From: Clostridium saccharoperbutylacetonicum N1-4(HMT)
GTDB taxonomy: Bacteria; Bacillota; Clostridia; Clostridiales; Clostridiaceae
NCBI RefSeq assembly: GCF_000340885.1
Contig: NC_020291.1
Location: 1,053,001 to 1,117,000, forward strand
Direction of reading: 5' to 3'
Length of the DNA: 64,000 bases
The notes under the pieces are model-generated. The model saw nothing but the letters and a program-made list of their open reading frames with translations. It was not told where the DNA came from and did not search any database. A program made the position numbers and the translations under genes. Of this stretch, positions 1 through 11,922 are shown piece by piece (within the stretch, counting starts at the first letter, position 1; each line of letters starts with the position of its first letter).

Positions 1-840
1 TTAATATTTATGTTAGCTTTTGTTGGGTACCCAATTATTTATAATTTTATATTAAGTTTTAGAGATGTAAATGTTACAACCTTTAGTCAGCCAATTAAAC
101 CTTTTGTTGGATTTAAAAATTATATTGAAGTATTTCAGGATCCTACACTAACAATCAGTATTTGGAATACCTTAGTTTTCACATTAGGAAGTATATCAAT
201 ACAATTCATTATAGGATTAGGCTTAGCTTTACTTTTTAATATGAAGTTTAAAATAGCTGAACCCCTCAGAGGACTTATGGTAGTAAGTTATCTTATACCA
301 ATGACAGTAACTGCGCTATTATTTAAATTTATGTACAGTACTAGTGGCGGAATAATAAATGAGTTGTTAATGAAAGCTCATTTAATTTCAGCACCCATTG
401 GATGGATAATAGATAGTAAAACATCTATGTTTTCGGTTATATTGACTAATTCGTGGGTTGGAATTCCTTTTAATATGCTTTTATTAACAACAGGGTTAAG
501 TAATATTCCTTACTCATTATATGAAGCTGCTAAAGTTGATGGAGCTAATGTTTTTCAAAGATTCTTTAAAGTAACATTGCCATCATTAAAACCAGCAATT
601 TTATCTGTTTTAGTTCTTGGTTTTATATATACTTTTAAGGTATTTGATTTAGTATTTGTTATGACCAATGGTGGGCCAGTAAATAGTACTGAGTTAATGT
701 CTACCTTTGCATATAAATTATCGTTCACACAATTTTCATTCAGCAAGGGTGCTACTGTTGCTAATATATTATTTGCAATTTTATTCTGTGTAAGTTTAGG
801 ATATCTTTCATTAATAAAGGAAGATGAGGTGATGGGATAA
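1..840 (+). CDS. ABC sugar transporter permease, MalF/UgpA type (5' end outside window)
   Basis: Inner-membrane permease of a CUT1-family carbohydrate importer. The reading frame is open to base 1 (codons for L-I-F precede the first Met at base 10) and the usual N-terminal cytoplasmic tail and start of helix 1 are missing, so the gene begins upstream of the window. About six hydrophobic helices are visible. The EAA loop that docks with the ATPase reads YEAAKVDGANVFQRFFKVTLP-like near residue 175. The stop overlaps the next permease start in TAATG, so the two are translationally coupled. No ATPase gene lies beside it; the MsmX-type ATPase at 38893 could serve it (inference). Downstream glycosidases suggest a plant-derived oligosaccharide as substrate. 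Confidence 0.9.
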   Translation, partial: LIFMLAFVGYPIIYNFILSFRDVNVTTFSQPIKPFVGFKNYIEVFQDPTLTISIWNTLVFTLGSISIQFIIGLGLALLFNMKFKIAEPLRGLMVVSYLIPMTVTALLFKFMYSTSGGIINELLMKAHLISAPIGWIIDSKTSMFSVILTNSWVGIPFNMLLLTTGLSNIPYSLYEAAKVDGANVFQRFFKVTLPSLKPAILSVLVLGFIYTFKVFDLVFVMTNGGPVNSTELMSTFAYKLSFTQFSFSKGATVANILFAILFCVSLGYLSLIKEDEVMG

Positions 841-1685
841 TGAAGAATATAGTGCTTAAAGATAAACAGAAGAATATAATATTGTGTTGCGTATCAATTT
901 TAATAGGATGTATTATGCTTTTCCCAATTTATTGGATTATAGTAAGTTCATTTAAAACTAACGCTGAAATTTTTGCATCACCTCCAACTTTCATACCTAA
1001 AGAATTTACTTTAGAGAGCTACACATCACAATTTACTGATAAAAATAATATTTTAGTTGCTTTTTTAAATAGCTGTAAAGTTGCTTTTACTTCAATGGTT
1101 TTGTCATGTGTACTGGCTATCCCGGCAGCATATGGGTTAGCAAGGTTTAGAATGAGAGGAAAAAAGCTATTTATTATAATATTTTTAACTACACAAATGC
1201 TTCCAGTTGCATTGATATTAACACCAATGTTTTTAGTGTATAAGAATTTACATTTGTTAGATAATATTTGGGCGCCTATACTATCAGATGCAACTATATC
1301 TGTGCCGTTTGTAGTACTTATTCTGAGAACCTATTTTCTAGCATTACCAAAGGAACTTGAAGATTCAGCTAAAATAGATGGCTGTAATACCTTTACTGCT
1401 TTTACTAAAATAATGCTTCCAATATCTTACCCTGGATTAATAATGACTGGAGCCTTTTCTTTTCTATATGCTTGGGGAGATTTAGCTTACTCTCTTACAT
1501 TTTTGACTAGTCCTGAAAAGAGGACAATGACAGCTAGTATATATAATTTTATGGGTAAGTATGGAATACAATGGAATGCCATAATGGCTTATGGAGTACT
1601 TTTGGTTTTACCTGTTGTTTTAATATTTATATTCCTTCAAAAATATATAATTGGTGGATTAACTAATGGTGCTGTTAAGGGATAG
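840..1685 (+). CDS. ABC sugar transporter permease, MalG/UgpE type
   Basis: Second permease subunit of the same CUT1 importer, 281 aa, the normal length for this family. There are six predicted membrane helices starting near residue 15. The EAA loop, with ELEDSAKIDGC followed by a TAFTKIMLP stretch, lies around residues 180-200. The ATG shares one base with the stop of the upstream permease (TAATG), so the two are expected to be made in equal amounts. The next gene, GH31, follows after about 130 bases and reads in the same direction, consistent with one catabolic operon. Confidence 0.93.
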   Translation: MKNIVLKDKQKNIILCCVSILIGCIMLFPIYWIIVSSFKTNAEIFASPPTFIPKEFTLESYTSQFTDKNNILVAFLNSCKVAFTSMVLSCVLAIPAAYGLARFRMRGKKLFIIIFLTTQMLPVALILTPMFLVYKNLHLLDNIWAPILSDATISVPFVVLILRTYFLALPKELEDSAKIDGCNTFTAFTKIMLPISYPGLIMTGAFSFLYAWGDLAYSLTFLTSPEKRTMTASIYNFMGKYGIQWNAIMAYGVLLVLPVVLIFIFLQKYIIGGLTNGAVKG

Positions 1686-1814
1686 TTAGTGTAGTTGCGT
1701 AACCGTTAGAATAAAAGTTTGGATTAATGTAATTTTAAATTAAAGTCATAAAGTGTAATTTCATAAAGTATCCAATGCAAAGATTCAAATTTGATTAAGA
1801 TTGGAGTGAAAAAC

Positions 1815-3842
1815 ATGGATTCTGAAAATAAGCTTAATTTTGATAATGATAGCTTTTTTAAAGTAGAAGGAAATAAATTAATTCGTCAGTATGATTCTGA
1901 AAAACTATATATTGAACCTTGGGGGGAAAACAGCTTTCGTATACGCAGTATAAACCAGGCGGAACTTATAGATAATGAGTGGGCTTTATTGCCACAAAAG
2001 AGTAGTAATGACGTTAAAATTAAGGTTGATGGTAATGAAGCATGCATACAAAATGGAAAAATTAGAGCTGAGATTGATGCAGGTGGAAAGCTTACTTTTT
2101 ATAATCAAAAAGGTGATATTCTTTTAGAGGAATACGTAAGAAATAGAAATAATATAAAGACGTTTTGTAGCGCGTTAAATATTGATGCACGCGAATTTAA
2201 GCCTATCCTTGGTGGTGACTATACCTTGACCATGAGATTTGAGTCAAATCCTAATGAAAAGTTATTTGGTATGGGACAATATCAGCAACCTAATTTAGAT
2301 TTAAAAAATTGTATATTAGAGCTTGCACAGAGAAATTCACAAGCTAGTGTACCTTTCGTATTATCTAATTTAGGTTATGGATTATTATGGAATAACCCTG
2401 GTATTGGAAAGGTTACTTTTGGAAGGAACGTTACAGAGTGGATAGCTAATTCAACAAAGCAGTTAGATTATTGGATAACAGCTGGAGATAATCCAGCAGA
2501 AATAGAACAAGCTTATGCAAAAGCTACAGGAACAGTTCCAATGATGCCAGATTACGCCATGGGCTTTTGGCAATGTAAATTAAGATATCAAACTCAAGAG
2601 GAACTGTTAGAAGTGGCTCGTGAATATAAAAGAAGAGGACTTCCTATTTCAGTTATAGTTATTGACTTCTTTCATTGGCCAAAGCAAGGAGAATGGAAAT
2701 TTGATTTAGAATATTGGCCTGATCCTGATGCTATGATTAAAGAACTTAAGACTATGGGAATTGAACTAATGGTATCTATCTGGCCAACAGTAGATAAAAC
2801 AAGTGAAAATTATAATAAGATGCTTGAAAAAGGTTATTTAGTAAGAACTGATAGAGGAATTAGAACTACTATGGACTTTTTAGGAGATACTGTTTTCTAT
2901 GATCCTACAAATCCAGATTCTCGCGATTTTGTTTGGAAAATAGCCAAGAAAAATTATTATGATAAAGGTATAAAAATATTCTGGCTTGATGAAGCAGAAC
3001 CTGAGTATTCTGTTTATGATTTTGATAACTATAGATATTATATGGGACCAAATGAACAGATAGGTAATATTTACCCAGTAATGTATGCAAAGACTTTCTT
3101 TGATGGTATGAAAGAAGAAGGGCAAGAGAATATTATTAATTTACTTCGATGTGCTTGGGCAGGAAGCCAACGTTATGGTGCTCTTGTATGGTCTGGAGAT
3201 ATCGATTCGAGTTTTGAATCTTTAAGAAATCAATTTGCTGCTGGATTAAATATGGGTATAGCAGGTATACCATGGTGGACAACAGATATAGGAGGCTTCC
3301 ATGGTGGAAATCCAGATGACCCTGATTTTAGAGAATGTATAATCCGTTGGTTTGAATATGGAGTATTCTGTCCTGTTTTCAGGTTACATGGTGACCGTGA
3401 AGCGCACTCTGAACCTCTTGGAACTAGTGGTGGAGGTTTATGTGCTAGTGGTGCAGCTAATGAAGTATGGAGTTATGGAGAAGAAGCATATGAGATTTTT
3501 AAAAAATATATGTTTATTCGTGAAAAAATGAAGCCTTATATTACTACAATCATGCAGGAGGCCCATGAAAAAGGAACTCCAGTTATTAGACCATTATTTT
3601 ATGACTTTTCTCATGATAAGCTTTGTTGGGATATTGGAGATCAGTATATGTTTGGTCCAGAGATTCTTGTGGCACCAATACTTTATAAAGGTAGCACATC
3701 AAGAAAAGTGTATCTACCAGAAGGTGCTAAGTGGAAGGATGTAAATAATGGACAAATATTAACTGGAGGACAATGGATTAATTATGATGCCCCACTTGAG
3801 ATTATTCCAGTATTTCTTAAAAATGACGCGGATATTCTATAG
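1815..3842 (+). CDS. GH31 family alpha-glycosidase, probably alpha-xylosidase
   Basis: Retaining alpha-glycosidase of GH31, 675 aa, cytoplasmic (no signal peptide). ATG 1815 is chosen because GGAGTG ends seven bases upstream; an in-frame TTG at 1791 has no ribosome site. An N-terminal beta-sandwich is followed by the catalytic barrel. The predicted nucleophile is Asp392 in WLDEAEPE and the predicted acid/base is Asp462 in WSGDIDSSF; WWTTDIGGF follows. The WLDxxEPE form of the nucleophile motif resembles alpha-xylosidase-like GH31 members more than the YicI motif, but substrate cannot be fixed by eye. It lies between the ABC permeases and GH127, so it probably trims imported oligosaccharides. 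Confidence 0.9.
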   Translation: MDSENKLNFDNDSFFKVEGNKLIRQYDSEKLYIEPWGENSFRIRSINQAELIDNEWALLPQKSSNDVKIKVDGNEACIQNGKIRAEIDAGGKLTFYNQKGDILLEEYVRNRNNIKTFCSALNIDAREFKPILGGDYTLTMRFESNPNEKLFGMGQYQQPNLDLKNCILELAQRNSQASVPFVLSNLGYGLLWNNPGIGKVTFGRNVTEWIANSTKQLDYWITAGDNPAEIEQAYAKATGTVPMMPDYAMGFWQCKLRYQTQEELLEVAREYKRRGLPISVIVIDFFHWPKQGEWKFDLEYWPDPDAMIKELKTMGIELMVSIWPTVDKTSENYNKMLEKGYLVRTDRGIRTTMDFLGDTVFYDPTNPDSRDFVWKIAKKNYYDKGIKIFWLDEAEPEYSVYDFDNYRYYMGPNEQIGNIYPVMYAKTFFDGMKEEGQENIINLLRCAWAGSQRYGALVWSGDIDSSFESLRNQFAAGLNMGIAGIPWWTTDIGGFHGGNPDDPDFRECIIRWFEYGVFCPVFRLHGDREAHSEPLGTSGGGLCASGAANEVWSYGEEAYEIFKKYMFIREKMKPYITTIMQEAHEKGTPVIRPLFYDFSHDKLCWDIGDQYMFGPEILVAPILYKGSTSRKVYLPEGAKWKDVNNGQILTGGQWINYDAPLEIIPVFLKNDADIL

Positions 3843-3865
3843 CAGTACTGCAGGAGGAACAAAGT

Positions 3866-5854
3866 ATGAAAGATTTATTTGAAAATAGTAGTGGACTAAG
3901 AAAAGTGGCAAAAGAAATTCCACTAAGTAACGTAAAAATAAAGGATAATTTTTGGTCACACTATAGAAAGCTTGCAAGAGAAGTAGTTATACCATACCAA
4001 TGGGAGGCTATTAATGATAGGATTCCAGATGCAGAACCCAGCCATGCACTAAAAAATTTTCGTATAGCTGCAGGAATTGAAACTGGAGAGTTTCATGGGA
4101 TGGTATTTCAAGATAGTGATGTATCAAAGTGGCTTGAAGCAGTAGGTTTTAGTCTTCAAACTCATCCTGATCCAGAGCTAGAAAAAAATGCTGATGATGT
4201 TATTGATATTTTGGAAATGGCGCAGAGACCAGATGGATATTTAAACACATATTTTATTTTAAAGGAACCAGAAAATAGATGGAGGAATTTAGCTGAATGC
4301 CATGAATTATACTGCGCTGGTCACTTTTTTGAAGCCGCAGTAGCCTATTATAATGCTACAAATAAGAGAAAGGTTTTAGATATAGCATGTAAGTTTGCCG
4401 ATTATATCAGTGATACATTTGGTCCAGAAGAAGGTAAAATTCATGGTTATGATGGACATGAAGAAGTAGAATTAGCACTTTTTAAGCTTTATAAAGTTAC
4501 CGGGAATAAGAAGTATCTTAATTTAAGCAAATATTTCTTAGATGAACGTGGAGCAGAACCAGATTTTTTTGATATGCAATGGGAAGAAAGAGGAAGAAAA
4601 GATTTTTGGCAAGGTGGAGTAAAAAGAGAGTGGGGAAAAACCTATTTTCAAACACATTTGCCAGTTAGACAACAGGAATCGGCGGAAGGTCATGCTGTAA
4701 GGGTTGTATATATGTGCATGGCTATGGCTGATGTAGCTGCAGAAACTGGAGATGTAGAATTATTCAAAGCTTGTAAGAAGCTTTGGAAAAATATTATTTT
4801 AAAAAGGATGTACATAACTGGAGGGATTGGTTCAACTTCCATAGGAGAATCCTTTACTTTTGATTATGATCTTCCTAATGATATGGTTTATGGAGAAACC
4901 TGTGCTTCTGTTGGTTTAGCTTTTTTTGCTCATAGAATGTTGATGATTGAGCCAAAAAGTGAATATGCAGATGTAATGGAGAGCGCTCTTTATAATACTA
5001 TAATTGGAGGAATGGCACAGGATGGCAAGAGTTTCTTTTATGTAAATCCACTTGAAGTAAATCCAGAAGCTTGCGAAAAAAATCCAACAAAACACCATGT
5101 TAAACCAAGAAGACAAAAATGGTTTACTTGTGCATGCTGCCCTCCTAATATAACAAGAACTTTAACGTCACTTGGTCAATATATTTATACTGTAAATGAA
5201 GAAACTATATATACTAACTTATATATTGGCGGAGAAGCGTCTATAAGTTTAGCAGACAATGAGATAAAGCTTATTCAAGAAACAGATTATCCGTGGAAGG
5301 AAGAAATAAAAATAAAAGTATTTACTGAGGAAGAAATAAAATTTACATTGGCTTTAAGAATACCAAGCTGGTGTCCAGAGGCTAAAATTAAGGTGAATAA
5401 TCAAGTTGTAGATATAGAGGAAAGAACGCTTAATGGATATGCAATGATTAATAGAGAGTGGAAAGCTTCTGATGAAATTGTACTTATTCTAAAAATGCCT
5501 ATTTTAAGAATGAAAGCAAATCCATTAGTAAGAGCAGATATAGGAAAAGTTGCCATACAAAGAGGTCCTTTAGTTTATTGTTTAGAGGAAGCAGATAATG
5601 GTTCTAATCTTCACGAGATATATTTACCAAAAGAATCTACATTTGAAGAAGGTTTTGATTCAAACTTGCTAGGTGGTATCGTAGTGATAAACACTGAGGG
5701 AAAACGCCTTGTAAATAGTGAAAAATGGGTAAATAAACTTTATAGATATGAAGCAGAGGAAGAATATATACCTTCTACTATAAAATTCATTCCATATTAT
5801 GCATGGGCAAATCGGAATGTTGGTGAGATGACGGTGTGGGTAAGAGAACTATAA
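3866..5854 (+). CDS. GH127 beta-L-arabinofuranosidase-like protein
   Basis: Full-length (662 aa) member of the GH127/DUF1680 family, which removes beta-L-arabinofuranosyl units, for example from plant hydroxyproline-rich glycoproteins. The family's zinc-thiolate active site is visible: Glu344 and Cys346 in YGETCASVG, and Cys424-Cys425 in ACCPPN. This matches the Glu/Cys/Cys/Cys arrangement known from B. longum HypBA1, where a Cys is the nucleophile. There is no signal peptide, so the enzyme is cytoplasmic. AGGAGG lies just upstream of the ATG, 23 bases after GH31. The combination with GH31 and a sugar ABC importer suggests stepwise intracellular breakdown of an imported arabinosylated and xylosylated oligosaccharide. 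Confidence 0.92.
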   Translation: MKDLFENSSGLRKVAKEIPLSNVKIKDNFWSHYRKLAREVVIPYQWEAINDRIPDAEPSHALKNFRIAAGIETGEFHGMVFQDSDVSKWLEAVGFSLQTHPDPELEKNADDVIDILEMAQRPDGYLNTYFILKEPENRWRNLAECHELYCAGHFFEAAVAYYNATNKRKVLDIACKFADYISDTFGPEEGKIHGYDGHEEVELALFKLYKVTGNKKYLNLSKYFLDERGAEPDFFDMQWEERGRKDFWQGGVKREWGKTYFQTHLPVRQQESAEGHAVRVVYMCMAMADVAAETGDVELFKACKKLWKNIILKRMYITGGIGSTSIGESFTFDYDLPNDMVYGETCASVGLAFFAHRMLMIEPKSEYADVMESALYNTIIGGMAQDGKSFFYVNPLEVNPEACEKNPTKHHVKPRRQKWFTCACCPPNITRTLTSLGQYIYTVNEETIYTNLYIGGEASISLADNEIKLIQETDYPWKEEIKIKVFTEEEIKFTLALRIPSWCPEAKIKVNNQVVDIEERTLNGYAMINREWKASDEIVLILKMPILRMKANPLVRADIGKVAIQRGPLVYCLEEADNGSNLHEIYLPKESTFEEGFDSNLLGGIVVINTEGKRLVNSEKWVNKLYRYEAEEEYIPSTIKFIPYYAWANRNVGEMTVWVREL

Positions 5855-5953
5855 GAAAAAGATAAACTTTATGGATGAAGGGAGGTGGCAAATAGAAAAA
5901 TTAAATAATGAGAAAAAAATATAAATGTAACAATGGAAGGGGAGAATTAATGT

Positions 5954-7237
5954 ATGAAAAAGAAATTTATTGGAATGGTATTAAGCTTGTCAATTATTTT
6001 AACGGCAGGTGTAATTCCAGGAAAACCAGTTTTTGCAGCTAGTACTTTAAACGTTGATTGTGGAACTACAATTAGGGGAGTAACTCATTGCGCAAGTGGA
6101 TCGCTCTATGGAATTACTGAGAGTAAACCAAGTGATATTTCACAGATTGTAGCACCTCTTAAGCCAAATGTTTTCACAAATCCAGCTTTAGCTGGATCGC
6201 AAAATCAGCAACCAATAGGAGCAGCTATACCAGTGGCTGGAAGGCTTACTAATACAACTGGAAAAGTCATGATTAGGCTAGCAGATATATATCCAAAGTG
6301 GCCGTATGCTTTTACAAACATGGATGATTGGATTGGTAAAGTCACTAATGTAATTAATAAAAAGAAAGCTTCTGGATACTCAGATTTTTATGGATATGAA
6401 ATATGGAATGAACCAGATGGTACCTGGAAAAGTACTTCAGTAAGCTTTAATGACTTGTGGCTTAAAACTTATAAATTGATACGTTCCTTAGATTCAACAG
6501 CTCAAATTATAGGACCTTCTTATTCTTACTATAATCATAACAGGATGAATGATTTTCTAACTTTTTGTAAGGCTAATAATTGTGTTCCAGATGTAATTTG
6601 TTGGCATGAACTTGGTGGAAGTAAAAATATTTCTAATGACATTAAAGATTTGAATTCATTAGAAAAGACACTTGGAATACCAGCAAAGAAAATTTCAATA
6701 AATGAATATTGTGATAGTGATCATAATGCCGAGGGACAGCCAGGGGCATCAGCACCTTTTATTGCTAAATTTGAACGTAATAAAGTAGATTCTGCTTGCA
6801 TTTCATGGTGGTGGACAGGTGCACCAGGTAGATTGGGAAGTCTTATGGCCTCTGATACACAAAAAGGTGCTGGCTGGTGGTTTTATAAATGGTATGGTGA
6901 TATGACAGGCAGTATGGTTAATGTAACACCTCAAAATGATAATAGCAATGGAGTAGATGGTTTTGCTTGTGTTGATTCAAGTAATAAGTATGTAAGCATA
7001 CTTTTAGGTGGAGTTAATGATGGAACTGTTAATGTAAGTATAAATAAACTTCCATCCTTTATTGGAGCATCTGCAAATGTTAAAGTAGAAAAAGTAGATT
7101 GGAAAAGTAAAGATACTCCTGTAAGTGGTACGAATTTAGTTTTTTCAAAGAGTTATCCAGTTACGAATGGAACCATTAATGTGTCAATTCCAAATACAAA
7201 TAATACTAGTGGATATCGTGTTTATATAACTAATTAG
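5954..7237 (+). CDS. Secreted clan GH-A glycosidase, GH39-like
   Basis: 427 aa with a clear signal peptide (MKKK, then a hydrophobic core; likely cleavage after the VFA motif near residue 28). The body looks like a clan GH-A barrel. Acid/base Glu153 is in IWNEPDG and the likely nucleophile Glu251 is in SINEYCD, followed by a C-terminal beta-rich domain of about 100 residues. These motifs fit GH39 and its actinobacterial secreted relatives; the exact family is not certain. The start at 5954 follows a GGGGAG site; an overlapping ATG at 5950 is out of frame. As the only exported enzyme in the cluster, it probably cuts the polymer outside the cell for import by the upstream transporter. Confidence 0.8.
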   Translation: MKKKFIGMVLSLSIILTAGVIPGKPVFAASTLNVDCGTTIRGVTHCASGSLYGITESKPSDISQIVAPLKPNVFTNPALAGSQNQQPIGAAIPVAGRLTNTTGKVMIRLADIYPKWPYAFTNMDDWIGKVTNVINKKKASGYSDFYGYEIWNEPDGTWKSTSVSFNDLWLKTYKLIRSLDSTAQIIGPSYSYYNHNRMNDFLTFCKANNCVPDVICWHELGGSKNISNDIKDLNSLEKTLGIPAKKISINEYCDSDHNAEGQPGASAPFIAKFERNKVDSACISWWWTGAPGRLGSLMASDTQKGAGWWFYKWYGDMTGSMVNVTPQNDNSNGVDGFACVDSSNKYVSILLGGVNDGTVNVSINKLPSFIGASANVKVEKVDWKSKDTPVSGTNLVFSKSYPVTNGTINVSIPNTNNTSGYRVYITN

Positions 7238-7246
7238 AAAATATAG

Positions 7247-7295
7247 GGTATTGTATCTTAATTTCATGATTGATTTTAAGTACAATACCTTATTT
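7247..7295 (+). terminator. Intrinsic terminator after the glycan-utilisation operon
   Basis: The arms GGTATTGTA (7247-7255) and TACAATACC (7281-7289) form a stem, followed by a T-rich TTATTT. It sits ten bases after the GH39-like stop and ends the cluster. Confidence 0.75.
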
Positions 7296-7343
7296 AATTA
7301 TTAAAATATTATTTGTTTAAATAAATCTTTACTAAAATTTATA

Positions 7344-7372
7344 TTGTCAAAAGTTATTTGTTATACTATAAT
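7344..7372 (+). promoter_or_regulatory. Sigma-A promoter of the licT-bgl operon
   Basis: TTGTCA (7344-7349) and TATAAT (7367-7372) are separated by exactly 17 bases. Transcription would start near 7379, putting the antiterminator-binding hairpin at the extreme 5' end of the message, as in known LicT/SacY leaders. Confidence 0.8.
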
Positions 7373-7381
7373 AAAGTTAGT

Positions 7382-7471
7382 GGATGGTGATTGCACGAGC
7401 AAGCTATACCTGTTTATATGTTATTATGGAGTATTATTCGTAATGAGATATAAGCAGGTATTTTTTTATAT
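7382..7471 (+). promoter_or_regulatory. LicT-type RAT antiterminator hairpin overlapping an intrinsic terminator
   Basis: GGATGGTGATTGCACGAGC followed by AAGCTATACC (7382-7410) has the form of a ribonucleic antiterminator for BglG/LicT proteins. The terminator's left arm (ATACCTGTTTATAT, from about 7406) overlaps its 3' side and pairs with ATATAAGCAGGTAT, which is followed by a run of seven T. Binding of the downstream-encoded regulator to the RAT would block the terminator. This gives the operon autoregulated, beta-glucoside-induced expression. Confidence 0.85.
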
Positions 7472-7554
7472 AAAAGTGAAACATCGGTATGCTAGTATAA
7501 TAGTTATATTTAATACTTAATTAGATAAAATAAAATTACTATAAAGGATGGTGT

Positions 7555-8400
7555 ATGATGGTAATTTATAAAATTTTTAATAATAATGCTGTAGTAATTA
7601 AAGATGAAAAAGGTGTAGAAAAAATTGTTATGGGATGTGGGCTTGCATTCAAGAAAAAGTGTGGAGAAGAAGTCGATGTAAGCAAGATAGATAAAGTATT
7701 TATATTATCTGATCCAGAGGTTAATAACAAGTTTCAGGAAATGATGACATATATTCCATCTGAATATGTTGAATTGGGTGAGGAAATTATAAACTATGCT
7801 GCTAAAGCTTTAAATAAGACCTTAAACGATACGATTTATATTTCTCTAATTGATCACTTATATGCAGCAGTAAAACGTTACCAAGATGGCATTTCAGTAA
7901 AAAATGCTATTTTATGGGATATAAAAAGATTCTACAAAGATGAATATAAAATTGGATTGAAGGCTCTTGATATGATAGAAGAGCGATTTTCAGTGAGACT
8001 GCCTGATGATGAGGCTGGATTTACAGCAATACATATTGTTGAATCAGTATTGAGTGAAAATGCTGAAGATATGCAGAAAATTACTGAAATAATATCAGAA
8101 ATATCCAATATAGTAAAATATAATTTTCATATTTATTTTAATGAAGATTCAGTATATTATTATCGTTTTGTTACTCACTTGAAATTTTTTGCGCAAAGAC
8201 TATTAGAAGGAAAAACTTATCTTGATGATGCACAAGATGACTTGCTTTATACAGTAAAAACAAAGTATGTGAATTCATATGAATGTGCTGAGAAGATAAG
8301 TAAGTTTATTAAAACAAAGTATGATTATGATATATCTAATGATGAAAAATTATATTTGACTATTCACATTGAAAGAATTGTTTATAAGGCTGTCTTATGA
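7555..8400 (+). CDS. licT: BglG/LicT family transcriptional antiterminator
   Basis: 281 aa, typical length. Residues 1 to about 55 form the RNA-binding CAT domain (IFNNNAVVI, then the VMGCGLAF-like stretch). Two PTS-regulation domains follow, PRD1 around 65-170 and PRD2 around 175-280, carrying the expected histidines (for example IDHLY, FTAIHIVE, VTHLKFF, LTIHIER). In this family the PTS phosphorylates PRD histidines to switch RNA binding on or off with sugar supply. The start is ATG 7555 or the adjacent ATG 7558 behind AAAGGA. It directly precedes the beta-glucoside PTS it would control through the RAT at 7382. Confidence 0.92.
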   Translation: MMVIYKIFNNNAVVIKDEKGVEKIVMGCGLAFKKKCGEEVDVSKIDKVFILSDPEVNNKFQEMMTYIPSEYVELGEEIINYAAKALNKTLNDTIYISLIDHLYAAVKRYQDGISVKNAILWDIKRFYKDEYKIGLKALDMIEERFSVRLPDDEAGFTAIHIVESVLSENAEDMQKITEIISEISNIVKYNFHIYFNEDSVYYYRFVTHLKFFAQRLLEGKTYLDDAQDDLLYTVKTKYVNSYECAEKISKFIKTKYDYDISNDEKLYLTIHIERIVYKAVL

Positions 8401-8402
8401 CT

Positions 8403-10298
<1,896 letters not shown>

Positions 10299-10302
10299 TT
10301 AG

Positions 10303-11754
<1,452 letters not shown>

Positions 11755-11778
11755 ATAAATTTTTAGTATAAAAAAATT

Positions 11779-11829
11779 AAGAGATTGGAACTTGAAAATT
11801 ATAAGTTAAGTTCTAATCTCTTATTTTTC
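11779..11829 (+). terminator. Intrinsic terminator of the bgl operon
   Basis: AAGAGATTGGAACTT (11779-11793) pairs with AAGTTCTAATCTCTT (11808-11822), followed by ATTTTT. A strong 15-bp stem. Confidence 0.88.
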
Positions 11830-11922
11830 TATAAAATGTAAACTATAATAGTGAGTATTAAGGTATAATAAATTATATACTTATATTTGGTATTGATTTT
11901 TGATATAAAACATGGAGGAGTT

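Noticed and set aside
1688..1703. Catabolite-response (cre) site in GCGTAACCGTTAGA
   Set aside because: It lacks the conserved TG start and the terminal CA, so the match is no better than chance in this sequence.
1791..1814. TTG 1791 as start of the GH31 gene
   Set aside because: No ribosome site in front; ATG 1815 has GGAGTG at correct spacing.
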